The position numbers and the translations under genes are program-made. From Moniliella sp. 'wahieum' (lineage: Eukaryota > Basidiomycota > Moniliellomycetes > Moniliellales > Moniliellaceae), in contig RSEE01000007.1 of assembly GCA_003971905.1 (NCBI GenBank), positions 682,001 to 746,000 on the forward strand: a stretch of 64,000 nt of DNA, in the 5' to 3' direction. Positions 11,346 through 22,284 of the stretch are shown here, one piece after another. The notes under the pieces were generated by a model. The model was not told the origin of the DNA. It did not search any database and worked only from the letters and a program-made list of their open reading frames with translations. How positions within the stretch are numbered: position 1 is the stretch's first letter; each line of letters begins with the position of its first letter.

Positions 11346-11835
11346 GTAGCCCTTTCTTCTGATGCTTCTAGCTTCATTTGCTCTCGTTGTTATCACGAAC
11401 AAATAGTACCCCCATCCTTGGCGACCCTTTGTCGGAAGTGGTCAAAATAGTACTAGGAAACCCCCTTTGCTCCACGCAGGCCAGTGCGAGCAAGTACCGC
11501 CCCTCTCCATTGGCAGAAACCTCGAGGGCATAGGAACGAATGACTCTCATGCGATGCTTGATGGGTTCGATGTCATCGACTACCTCTGTGAAACTCAGCC
11601 TCCAGAGGTGAAATGGGTGGGTTATGAGGCCGTCTACTTACGGAGAAGCAAAAGGATCCCATGCCTCCTGATCCGACCGGTCGGGCCGGCGGGTGGCTGG
11701 GTGAAGGCGGATCTCACTCCCCCAGCGGCCCTGTACGCATCTACCTTGATTCTGCATCGGACCTATTTCTGCCTTTGATGTTCCGCCTGTACGTGGAATG
11801 CAACCAAACATGAATTGTCCTGGCCTCGCAGCCGG
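11346..11835. other. Intergenic, convergent 3' ends
   Basis: These 490 bases separate the 3' ends of PDB1 and RPN3. No conserved motif, RNA gene or repeat is apparent; the short open frame 11467-11778 has no recognisable feature. Confidence 0.5.
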
Positions 11836-13595
11836 TCACAGCCAGTCGTCATCCGATTCGTCCATATCAGCATCGGCAATCTCGTTGGCCAACTCTCTCT
11901 CGCGTTCGCGCGCCGAGGCTGCCTTGGCCAACTCGGCCTTGTGGTGGTTGAGAGGGTAGCGCATCGCTTTGAGCGACTCGTTGTGCAACTGGAGCGTAAA
12001 GGCAATTCGTTGGTTGAATTGGACTTGGGGCTCAGACGTGGTATAAATGTCGACTTTTTCCCTCGATTCCATATACCCTTCCTCGTGGTGCACTTTGGCC
12101 TCAATCACGCCATCGCGGATCGCCTTGGCAATAATGTACTCGGCATCCTCCTCGCTTTCCAGAGCCAACTTGCGCGTCACGTCCTTCAGCGAAATCTGGC
12201 TGTACGCCAAGGAAATCATGCGGATGCCTGTCTTGATGACATTGTGCCGCAGGCGAATGATGAGGGACAATGTCTTGTCCGCTTTGAACAGCGATTCGTA
12301 CCGTGACAAGGCTGCTTGGAAAACGGAGAGATCGCCAATCCGTACCGCTTGCACAATCTCCAGGTAGGGAGCGAGCGGCTTCTTGAGTGCGTCGATACGG
12401 AAGATGGTGCGGTCGGGAATGTCGCCCATCAAGAGTTCAACAACGACAAAAAGTTTGTACGCCGATTGAAGGAAACCGGCGGCACTCTGGTATGCTGGAC
12501 CCGTGCCAGGCGTGGCACCAGCGGGTGTGACAGCCGGTTGAGGAGCGCGGCGAATCGCACTTTGCAAATGCTCATGCGCTTCGGTATAGTTGAGCTGCAC
12601 CGCACGAATCCGACCAACGTAGTACTCAAACCGCGCAATCTGCCCATTGGATACTTGAAGTCGCGGGAAGGGCGCGCGGGATACGAGCTTGTCCGCCTGA
12701 TCGTACAAGTTGGATTCAACCAAGTAGTAGCGCAGGAGCAAATTGATAATGGTCGCCTGTGTCTCGGCGTCATGGCGCAGCGACGCAGTGCGATGAGCGT
12801 CCAACAAAAAGTCCCTCTCGCCGGCCAAGGCAGAGCCCTTGTGGAGGTGTTGCTTGATCAGCTCCACCGCACGGCCAATGTAGTACACGACCTTGGCGCC
12901 GAGCAGGTCCAGCGAGCGCTGGTTCTTGGCCACAATGCCTGCATACGTCGTTCGGAGCAGCTGCAACGCCTCTTCGTACTTGCGGTAATCCAAAAGATAA
13001 ATGGAAACCAAGAGACTAAAGTATGCCTCCAGTTCCGAAACAGCCTCGGGAATCGGAGAGTAGGGCTGCTCAAAAAACTGCTTCTTGGGCCTCTTTCTTG
13101 GCCTTCTCCTTTGCCTTTTCCTTCTCCTTTTCAGCTTCGATCGTCTTGGGCCCCTTCTCGACAGAAGCGTCATCCGCGGCAGGCTTTTCATCTACTTGCA
13201 TGGCATCCTTCTCAGCCTCGGGCTCCACACGCTTGTGGACGTATGGCTCAGGAAGCACACTCAGGAACTCGGCACGAAGGGGGGACTCTGCACAAAAAGA
13301 CAAGGGTCAGGTTAGTTAGGGGAGCCTAAGCCATCGGCAGTTCTAGCATACCCTTGGAAATGCCTTCCGACACAGCTGTGGCAAGCACGTTCGGCCACAC
13401 ATCAATCCGCTTGCGCGTGTAGGGGATGGTCCGGAGGACGCGGGCCGTGAAGCGGGGTTCGAGGAGAGTGACACTGCGCTCAATCAGGGCCAGGTTTTGG
13501 CGCAGCAGGAAGAGCAGTTCACTCTGCGGCGGCACCTCGGGTGCCTCGGGCGATGCGCTGTCCGCCTTGGGCTCTTCCTTCTTGTCGGGTGCCAT
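11836..13595 (-). CDS. RPN3: 26S proteasome non-ATPase regulatory subunit RPN3
   Basis: RPN3 (PSMD3 family) is a PCI-domain scaffold subunit of the 19S lid. The start is ATG 13595-13593 (MAPDKKEEPKADSAS). Exon 1 contains ELLFLLRQNLALIERSVTLL and TARVLRTIPYTRKRID. An intron at 13288-13351 (GTATGC...GTGCAG) follows. Exon 2 starts SPLRAEFLSVLPEP, then has a Lys/Glu-rich linker. It continues with the helical repeats (YSPIPEAVSELEAYFSLL, LDYRKYEEALQLLRTTY, AKVVYYIGRAVELI). The PCI region follows (IRMISLAYSQISLKDVTRKL, EEDAEYIIAKAIRDGVIEA). The acidic end DADMDESDDDWL precedes the stop at 11836, and such an acidic tail is typical. Only one frame change (Lys-rich linker, near 13075) is seen, far fewer than in neighbouring genes. 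Confidence 0.95.
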
Positions 13596-13956
13596 GGGGG
13601 AGAGAGAGTGGGCGAGGTGGTGGGCGAGGTCCGAGGTAAGCAGCCGGCCTACCCAACTAAGTGCGGCGGGTGTTGCCTCCTGGGCCCGAACGCGTCACTA
13701 CGTCAGCGGAACCACATCAGGCTGGCATTCCGCTCCCGATCACGTGTGGGGCATGTACGCATGATGCAGGCTGGGTCACCGGTCACCGGTCACCGGCCGG
13801 TCATCGATCATCGGCCATGCAATTAGCCAGCCCCAATTGAAACACGCAAACACGGTGCTCCCCAGGCAGCAGCCCCACCCACTTCGTATGAATGTAACAG
13901 AACCATCTCATCCTATCTGACGTATACACGCCGCGCCCGAGAAGGGACGACGTCAC
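13596..13956. other. RPN3 upstream region
   Basis: These 361 bases lie upstream of RPN3 and downstream of the gamma-tubulin stop. They contain the TCA-tetramer array at 13776-13814 and no gene. Confidence 0.5.
13776..13814. repeat. Heptad array TCA-CCGG and TCA-TCGA
   Basis: TCA triplets at 13776, 13783 and 13790 alternate with CCGG. After an extra CCGG come TCA (13801), TCGA, TCA (13808) and TCGG. Read on the RPN3 sense strand the unit is TGA plus a palindromic tetramer. The array is about 180-220 bp upstream of the RPN3 start codon. Confidence 0.85.
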
Positions 13957-15525
13957 TCACTTGCTTGTTCCCCCCGCCTTGCCCGAGATGTACTCAGGGC
14001 GCTCGGCATCCCGGTACTCTTGTATCACTTCCTGCACCGTCTCATGTGCCTCGTCAAACTGGGCAATGTCAAAGCCTGGCTCCTTCTTGTAGTTGTCGAG
14101 GAACGCATTCCGCTTGTACAGCAAGTCAAACTGGTCCAGTACGCGCTTAAACGTGCCAGACATGCCCGTGTGGTTCGCCAGCATCAACCCATTCACCCGA
14201 TGGCTCGAAGGGACGTAGGGGCTGCGCTTGGCCAGCGCAACCTGCACCGACGCAGGTGCCCACGGGATGAAGCAAGTCGAGTGTTTCTCCCGGATGCGAA
14301 GCAAACTTTTGTGCACCTCGCGTGGGTCCACATCGCCTTGGACGATATCCATAATCGACATGTAGCAGGCCGACTTGCTGGCACCCTGCATGCTTACCAT
14401 CCGGTTCTTTGGCTGCAATAGCCGTTGCATCACGTCCAGCACGGTTGTCTTGGTCATGGATTTGCCGCGGTCCACCGTGTCGGCAGTAAAGGGTGTGTAA
14501 GCCGTCATCAAAAAATGGCACCTTGGCGTAGGGATCAAGGAGGCCATCATTCCCACCTATATTGGAACGAGTCTCATCAGTCACCAGGTACGATCTTTCG
14601 ACCAAAGATGTAATTGGGGGAGAACGTACAAGCTGGTTGTTCATGTAGCTTGGGTATCGCAAAGTCAAAGTCGCAGCGCTCATCACCGTGCTGATCATCT
14701 GATTCATTTGAGAAAAAGGACCAACGTCAGTACGAGGGAGGCGGTAATAAAGTAATAGATTAGAAACACGCACTTGACACTAGGTTGGTGGAGGTGAAGG
14801 CGATCAGTTGCGATGCGACCAAGTGACCCGTTGTCCAGCACGACAACAGCATCGGCATTGTCGACCAGGTGTTTCATAGTCAAGGTCGCATTGTAAGGCT
14901 GAACCACAACATCCGAGTTGTCCGACATGTTGGGGAAGAGAGTAGGTTTGGATCAATGCCTTTGGGTATGCATCATTCAGGGCTTCTAGCAGATAGGACC
15001 CCAAGCCTGACCCTGTTCCACCCGCAATACTGTGGAGGAGGGTGAAGCCCTACAAGAAGGAGAAAACGAGTTAGGACCTAGCAATACTGTTGTAAATGAT
15101 CAATAGTAAGCCCGAACGCACCTCTAGACTATCGCTGCCATCGACCTCACGATCAATCATTTCGGTCAGCCCCTCGGTGATTTTCTGACCTGCAGAGTAC
15201 CCGTGAGCCCAGTTGTTGCCAGCACCGCCCCCCTCGGGAGAGATGAAGATGTTCTCAGAGTTATAAAAGTTGCGAAACGCACCGCCCGTGACGTTCTGGA
15301 TCACACGCGGCTCAAGGTCGACGAGAATGGCACGCGGCACGTAACGTTCGTCGTCGGCCTGGTAGAAAAATACGTCCTTGCGGTCGCCTGCGGTACCCTC
15401 TGTGGCAAATCCGCCAGAGTACCATCCTGGGTAATGCCATGCTCACGGCAGATCTGCTCCCAGAATGCGGCGCCAACCTGGTTGCCGCATTGGCCGGCCT
15501 GGATGGTGATGAGCTCGCGTGGCAT
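13957..15525 (-). CDS. TUB4: Gamma-tubulin
   Basis: Gamma-tubulin nucleates microtubules in the spindle-pole gamma-tubulin complex. The start is ATG 15525-15523 ([18 protein letters not shown]). The protein shows [11 protein letters not shown], the gamma-specific [11 protein letters not shown], and [12 protein letters not shown]. The nucleotide-binding [52 protein letters not shown] and [16 protein letters not shown] follow. Three introns are visible. One is at 15050-15121 and one at 14557-14629 (GTACGT...ATATAG). A third runs from 14773 to about 14700; its expected AG just before the codons for MNQMIST is missing in this sequence. The end is at 13957. Frame changes occur near 15400 and 14925 (CTCTTCCCC, probably CTCTTTCCCC). 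Length and motifs match the family. Confidence 0.95.
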
Positions 15526-15838
15526 GGTGGGCGTGTGTGGTGGTTGCTTGTGTTGGTACACGCGCCGCTTAAGCGCTTAGGCTAAGCGCTTATATAGCCG
15601 TGCCCTGGGCACCGCCTCCCCCCAGCCGCCCCCACGCCCTCCGGCCAGAGTCGCAGGGCAACGTGGGGTTGAAATATTGCAATGCTGGGTCAGCTTCACG
15701 CGAATTCCGCTGTCTGCCGCGGAATCCCACCCACAAAATTTCTTTGCCTCGCTCTTCCTGTCGACTGGACGGGAGGATTTTCCCACCTTCTCTCCCAAGT
15801 CTGACGCCCCTCGCTCCAATCTCTTTTTTCCTCTTCAA
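15526..15838. promoter_or_regulatory. Divergent promoter of gamma-tubulin and fibrillarin
   Basis: The 313 bases between the two start codons contain a TATATAAG element on the minus strand at about 15588-15597, some 65 bp before the gamma-tubulin ATG. Next to it are two copies of the palindrome AAGCGCTT (15571-15578 and within 15583-15592), each flanked by TTA/TAA. A pyrimidine-rich stretch (15780-15838) precedes the fibrillarin ATG. Confidence 0.55.
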
Positions 15839-16849
15839 AATGGCTTTCGGTGACCGTGGACGTGGTGGTGGACGTGGTGGATTCCGGGGGGGACGCGGTG
15901 GTCCCCCGGTCGTGGCGGCCGTGGCGGCGGCCGTGGCGCACCCGGTGGTCGTGGTACGTTTTGAACCTTTGATTCTCTTGGTTGTCCGCATCCAGCTCAC
16001 CCGCCTGCGTTTGATGTCTGTAGGTGGCTTTGGCGCTGCTCGTGGTGGTGGTCGCGGCGGTGGTCGCGGCGGCCGCGGTGCTCCTCGTGGCCGTGGTGCA
16101 CCCGTGGTGGCGCGCGTGGCGGCAGCAAGGTGATCGTCAAGCCTCATCGTCATGCTGGCGTTTTCATTGCCGAGGGCAAGGAGCACCTGCTTGTCACGAA
16201 AAACATGGCCCCCGGCGATTCGGTGTATGGCGAGAAGCGCATCTCTGTCGATGTGGTCCAGGACGACGGTGTGCCGGGGGCCAAGGTGGAGTACCGCGTG
16301 TGGAACCCGTTCCGTTCGAAGCTCGCGGCCGGTATCCTGGGTGGGTTGGACCACATTCACATTCAACCCGGTGCCAAGGTGCTGTACCTGGGTGCTGCCT
16401 CTGGCACGTCCGTGTCGCATGTGGCGGATGTGGTTGGCCCGACGGGTGTGGTGTACGCTGTTGAGTTTTCGCACCGAAGCGGGCGCGACTTGATCAACAT
16501 GGCCAAGAAGCGGACCAACGTGATCCCCATCATTGAGGACGCTCGTCACCCTCAAAAATACCGCATGCTCGTCGACACGGTGGACGTCATCTTTGCCGAT
16601 GTGGCCCAGCCGGACCAAGCTCGTATTGTTGCGCTCAATGCGCACTACTTCCTCAAGGACCAGGGCCATGTCGTTATTTCGATCAAGGCGTCCTGCATCG
16701 ACTCGACGGCGCCTGCCGAGGCGGTGTTCGCATCGGAAGTCAAGAAGCTGCAGGGCGAGATGTTCCGCCGCGTGCGTGAGCAGTTGACGCTCGAGCCTTA
16801 CGAGCGGGACCACGCTATGCTGGTGGCGCAGTACCAGCGCCATGCCTAA
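15839..16849 (+). CDS. NOP1: Fibrillarin, box C/D snoRNP rRNA 2'-O-methyltransferase
   Basis: Fibrillarin methylates rRNA 2'-hydroxyls within box C/D snoRNPs in the nucleolus. The start is ATG 15839 ([11 protein letters not shown]). The N-terminus is a Gly/Arg-rich GAR domain, interrupted by an intron at 15954-16023 (GTACGT...CTGTAG). The catalytic domain begins near [19 protein letters not shown]. It includes [26 protein letters not shown], the SAM-binding [41 protein letters not shown] and [11 protein letters not shown]. The end is TAA 16847-16849. Frame changes sit in the GAR region only (near 15910 and 16110), where short G/C repeats are densest. The 3' domain is read in one continuous frame from 16130. 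Confidence 0.96.
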
Positions 16850-18318
16850 GCTGGATCCCTGATTCCTCGCTGATTCTTGCGCATCTCGCCCCAAAATCTG
16901 GGGGCACGCTTGCCCCGTCATGCCTTGTACACTAGCCCCCATGGGAGGATTGCATTCGTGGTTCCCGTCCTGAACCCTCCTCTCATACACATCTTGATCA
17001 AAAACTATATGGCCTATGTCCTCTCTTTTCTTTCCGAGTCGGCCTCTTTTCGAAAGCTGGATAGGGACAGCACAATGGATAGCAATGCGTGGCACTGCCG
17101 CTTGGCAGACGTCGCCCAGCCTGACTCGAAACCTAACCTGAGCAAACCGTGGAGCAAACCCACGGTTAGCTTTTGAGCAAGGCGTAGGAAAATAGCCGCA
17201 GTAGGTCAGGTGGTGACCCTGGCGACACACAGTAATCTCCATCTCTATACTGCAACCATATCACTGACGGAACAACGATGAAACGCTGTGCCTAGTAAAC
17301 CCACCCCTTCATCTGACGTGTATTGCTCCTTACACACGACCCCGTTTATAGGGAAGCAGGGGAATCGCCAGAAGATCAGGACCTTGTGGTGCCCGCCACA
17401 TCCGTTCCCATACAACCGCCGAAGGTAGCGCGTGTGGATATGAATCAACGCGATAAACACATCCCAGCGGTGACATCTTTTCGTCAATCCGATACGCGGC
17501 CCTCACCTTCTGCCTCAGCCCCGAGTTGCGCAGCGCAGTGTGGTCCACCTCCATTCCTGATCCTCCGATTGTTCCAGGTCCCATCACTCGGTAGTCAGTA
17601 CGCATAGGCCATTGCCTGTGGCACACACTGACCAGGTTGGCAGAACCAGCGTGGGGGCGACTAGTACCTTTGGTTTCTCCCCCCCGGGGCCACTGCATCT
17701 AAGTCGACTGCGCCGTAGCGGTGAACCAAGGTGCCAAACACCCATCGGGGCCAACTGGGTTGTGCGTCGGAGGCAACGTCATCTATGAGTCCTCTCCAGG
17801 CCGGTTCACGCGCGCTCACGAATGGCCTTTCGGGCGGCAACCGCGCCCCGACGGAGGCTGGGGTTGTGGTGACTAGCAAGCTACTACACTACCAACACGC
17901 TACCACGCTACCAAGCTACCAAGCCATGGGACCGTGCCCTCCCCCGGGCCAGGACGCGCGAGCAAGTTATGGGGTCGTGAAGCAACATCACTAGATCAGT
18001 AGCACAGGCACGGTAGGACCCAGGGCACGGAGCCAGGGCAAAAGCACGAGTAGAGGGCCGCGCGGCGCGGGACAGGAGGGAATCCACGAGCCTCGACCCC
18101 CGTCCCTGGGAGGAGAACGTAGCCCAACAATCAAAGACAAACAAAATCTGGTGGCAAGGTGTGCGTGCGCGTGTGCGTGTGCAGGCCCAACCCAGCCAGC
18201 CAGCCAAAAGGAATACGAACACGAGTACGAACACGAACCCATCCGCCCAGGGTAGGAGGGTGGAAGGGGCAGGGGCAGGGGCAGAGCAGGGCAGTAGTAG
18301 AGCGGGGGGGTAGGGGGA
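16850..18318. other. Gene-poor stretch, 1.47 kb
   Basis: No protein with recognisable motifs is seen on either strand. A perfect 8-bp inverted repeat with a 7-nt loop occurs at 17145-17167. An 8-bp GCTACCAA/GCTACCAC tandem run is found near 17885-17925. A minus-strand open frame at 17330-17698 has no motif and is not called. Confidence 0.45.
17145..17167. repeat. Short inverted repeat, AACCGTGG/CCACGGTT
   Basis: An 8-bp perfect stem with a 7-nt loop lies about 300 bp past the NOP1 stop and is followed by AGCTTTTG. It could fold in RNA of either strand, but no function is implied. Confidence 0.6.
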
Positions 18319-21300
18319 TTAAGCAAACAACAATGACAAATAATCCTGCTCGGCGGCTCGGTTCGCTTGTCTGTCTCTCGTTCTCGTTCTCGTTCTCGTT
18401 TCGTTCTCGTTTTCGTTCGCCATGGGAGGCCAGGCGAGGCGAAAGAGGGAGGGACAAGGAGCTTGGGCGCTCAGGGCGTCCATTCCTGCTTGAGTCTCGA
18501 AGGGACAAAGCGGAGCGAAGCGAACCGCCAACGATCGAGGCTGGTACGTTGCTCCGCGCCGGCAGTGTAAATGGCCGGCACGGCGCGGGCCTTGTTCCGG
18601 CGGAGGCGGCGGGTGTGGGGGCAAGTGGTGCGACGAGGGCAGCGAGGGCGGACAAGGCGAACGCGCACGTTCTTTGCCCCACCGCGGTTTGAGCGGCGCA
18701 GTAATCTTGTTGTTCCGGATCATCTCCAGCTCCAACGAGAGCATGTAGAGGTGCTTGCCATTGGCCAACAGACGCGGACGCATCGTGCGCGCGCCCGCAC
18801 CTGCACCCGCACCCGTATGCACACGAGTACGCGCACCGCCTCCGCCCGACCCAGCACCCCCGCAGCAGGTTCCCGCTCTACTTCCGTCTTGGAGTTGCGC
18901 CGCGTCGGAGGCGGCGAGGCCGTGCCGGAGCGAAGCGAACGTGACCGCCGCACTCGTCTCGGCGCCTCGTCGGCGGCGGGGACCGTCGACGGGTCAACCA
19001 TACTCGTCGGACGGCGGCGCATGCCCTTGGATCGTCGGCGACCCGTCTCGACCGCCACCACGTCCGATCGTCGACGGCGCGGGAAAAGGTCACAAGTAGA
19101 TTCCAGCCGGCCCTCTCGCTCCTCCTCTCCTCCTGCTTCTCCTTCCCCCTCCTCCCCTTCCTCGCCCTGCTGGGTGCGGGCAGGGGTGAGGACTGGCGGC
19201 GGGTAGGAGGACAGTGTCGATCGCGCTGTGTGAGACGGCGCGAAGGTCGTTGGTGCCCAAGCGCAGAAGAAGAAGCGGACAGATCCGAGGCCAGGTTCAC
19301 CAGCCCACGCGACCGACTGTGGGTCGAACGTACCCGGTCGGCCGAAGGGGTGCGAGAACGCGAGCGGCCACGTACCGGCTCATCCTCCAGCGCAGTGCTA
19401 CGACTGGACCGCACCTCCACGCCCACCTCCACGCCCACGCCCACGCTCCCACTCGCTTCCTCCTCGTCGGGATCGGGAGGAGAGAGGAACAAGGTTTCTT
19501 CCAGCGCCAGCGCCAACGCTTCCGGGTCCAGCACATGGGTTGGGTCGGCCTCCTCGGCTGGCGGCGCCGGGACCGGGCGATGGAGACGCTTGTCTTCCGC
19601 CTCCTCTCCTCGGGGACCTCGCCCGAATGCAGCCGGTACGTCTCGAGGCACACCATGGAGGACAGCTCCACGTCGGGTCTACCGGTTCCCCAACCCGGCC
19701 ACGTAGGCCGACGCTGACGCATCCGCTTCCCAGGGCGTCATCACCCGCCCCTTGGAACTGCCAGCGGAGCGGCCTGAGCCGCTTCGCCTGCGCCGGTCCC
19801 GACGCTCCCAGCCCCATTCCAACTCCATGGCGGGGAGGGGCCGAGCGTGCGACGCCCGAGGCGTGCGCATCCTTTTCCGCCACAACGGGCGCGGCAGGCA
19901 AGCCGATCGGGGCAGGCGGAGTAAAATAATTGGGCAAGCGGGAAAATTGGCGCAGCGAAGCGGCCAACAGCCGCCCTCGTCGTCGCGGCGGTCGATCGAC
20001 GGGGACGACCGAGGGTGGAGAGGTAACCAGTACACTGTCCCTTCCGTCGCTGGCCTCTGGCAGAGCAGGTGGGAGCGGCACGTCACCGTCCAATCCTGAT
20101 CCGACCCGACCCCGACCCCGACCCCGATCCCAGCCCTCCTCGGAGATCCGTGGGCTGAGAGGGGTGGGCGTCACCGTGTCGGCATCGGAACTGGTCGAGG
20201 TGCGTCGGCTTCCTTGCAGGGTGGCGTGGAAGTTGGAAAGACGGGCGGCAAACCATTCATCGGGGGCGTGGAGGGGCTGGTGGCTCGCGAGGCGTGAGCG
20301 CCAAAGGGACGGTAGGGTTGGTTAAACCCATGCTGCAACGGGTCGTCTGACGCCTCAATCCGAATTCGCATTGGTGCCCGTGCCGTACGAGCTCAGGGCG
20401 AGGGGGAGAAACGGGATCGGTGGGGTGGGCGTGGGCGTGGTCTGGTCAAGCGAATCAGAGTCGAGCAGCTCGTCCCAAGACAGTGTCACGTCCTCTGGGA
20501 CCATATCGGGTGGGGGAGCTCGGGCAGGAGCGTCGGCCCGGGATGGCCGGCTGGATGGGCCCAAGAGAACTGCCAAGGAAGGGGAGCGAGAGGCACGGGC
20601 TTGGGCCAAAGAGCGTGCCCGGGAGGCACGATGGGGGATGGCGCGCTCAGTCGGGCAGGGGGCGAGGGAGCTCGTCGGCGGTGCTGATCAGCCTCAAGTG
20701 CAGCCAGGGCATGCACGCGTGCCCCTAGTCCCGAGCTGGAAGCATCAGAGCGCTGTACCAAGCCACGAACGTGTTGGGACAGCGTCGACCCTTGCCTGTT
20801 CTCCTCGTCCAAGGAGGGTTGCAACCCTTGGACCCTTGCCAGACGAGAGAGTGAGGGGAAGACGGATGCACATTCTCCGTCATAGCATTCAACGTAGCAC
20901 TGGCAACAGCGAGGGATACGGCCGCCCTGGGCGCGGCGGTAGCGGACAGCCGCATCCGCGCCGGAGGCGAGAGAGAAAGAGACTGTGCCGGAGAGGAACG
21001 GGCGGAGCGGCAGGAAGAGGTCGACAGGGGACTGGTACTTGCTTGGGGCAATGAAGTGTCGCCTGGCCTGTCTCGCCCTTGGCTAGGGCTTGTGCTCATC
21101 GTCTCGATGGAGCTGAGAGAGGAGCCAGACGACGACAAGGAGGCGGGCAACCCTCCAGTAGAAGGCAGGGGGGGGGGGGGGGCGGGCGAGCAGGCGTGCA
21201 GGGCCGGTGGTAGGGGCTCGGTGAGAACGGGGGCAGTCGGACTGGTGGCAAGCTTGTCCTTGGCCGAGGGGGCAGACAAGAGTCTAGGAGACAGCAAGGA

Positions 21301-22284
21301 TTCGTGTGGCGGGCCATGGGGGGACGGGGTGTCCTTGTGGCCACAGACCAGCGGGTGAGCGGGGGTGCAGGACATGGCCTGGTCGGAGGGGGCGGCATCA
21401 TCACACCTCGCACGCGTCCTGCCGCGCTTGGGCTGCAGCTTTTGCTTCTTCCGCGTCTATGCCCTTCCAGTTCTAGACTGGACGCAGTGGGGCGGAAGGG
21501 TGTGTGGACACAGCCGAGGAGGGTGGGGGGATAAGGGCGCGCGAGAGATGCTCGCTGCGGCCACGGCGAGGCGAGTGGGCAGTGCGGGAGCGACGCAGGC
21601 GCGGGATTTGAGGGCAGCGGCCAAGACGGCTTCATCAAAGCCCAAGCCCTGTTGGCGCGGGCGACTTCCATTGGCGCAGCTGGCGGGCGCCTCTGGTCGG
21701 CCGAACGGGAAGAGCAGGGTAGCGGGGAGCGATGGTGGGCACGAGATGGGGAGGACGACGGTGGGGAGGGGAGGGCGAGGAGGCAGTGGATGGCTGCGAG
21801 TCGGGATGGGGCTAGCCGTGCTGGGATGGCATGGGGGTGGGAGTGGGGGTGGGGTGGCATGGGCAGGGGCATGGGCATGGGCATGGGCATGAACATGGGC
21901 GCATGTGCTCTGCGTGGGCACGGGAGGCGGCGAAGGAGGCCGGCGGTGGGGCTGGCGGTGGCGGGGCTCGAGGGCGCCAAGGAGGGCGGAGGGCCAGCGG
22001 CGGGGGCATGGCGAGCAGCTTGTCGGGGTGGGCGGGGCAGCGCAGAGGGGATACGCCAGCGCGGCGCTGAGGGGCGGCAGCACCATTCCCAGCGCGGCGG
22101 GCACCGTGGGGGGGAGGGCGGAGGGCGGAGGGGAACGCCAAGGACGACAGGCGGATGGCCGCCTGTCGTTTGCCAGCCAGGGCGCACGATGCGTGATGTC
22201 ATGCACCCGCGCAACCATGTGCGCCCACCCCCAACCGCATGCCTCGGCCGCCGCCTCGCATCGAGCACGCCGCCTCCAGTTCAC
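18319..22284 (-). CDS. Large low-complexity Ser/Pro/Arg-rich protein, unknown
   Basis: I read one long, mostly disordered protein on the minus strand, broken by many frame changes, so its ends are approximate. Upstream pieces are Pro/Ala/Ser-rich, with short ordered-looking helices such as DEAVLAAALKSRACVAPAL. Middle pieces carry acidic motifs (PEDVTLSWDELLDSDSLDQ) and DDPLQHGFNQPYRPFGAHA. Then come a charged stretch around MELEWGWERRDRRRRSGSG and HVLDPEALALALEETLFL. The clearest ordered element is near the C-terminus: a helix LLANGKHLYMLSLELEMIRN followed by KITAPLKPRWGKERAR. GC-rich hexamer repeats at 18378-18416 and 21843-21900 encode dipeptide runs. The layout resembles fungal regulatory or scaffold proteins in which one short C-terminal helix is conserved. 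More than one gene could be present. Confidence 0.4.
18378..18416. repeat. GTTCTC hexanucleotide microsatellite
   Basis: Six-base units of GTTCTC/GTTTTC are repeated about six times. On the minus strand they read as alternating Glu-Asn or Arg-Thr dipeptides depending on frame. This is within or just at the 3' end of the low-complexity gene. Confidence 0.7.

Noticed and set aside
15590..17242. 550-codon open frame on the minus strand opposite fibrillarin.
   Set aside because: It is the antisense shadow of the NOP1 gene and its GC-rich GAR repeats; it has no family motifs of its own.
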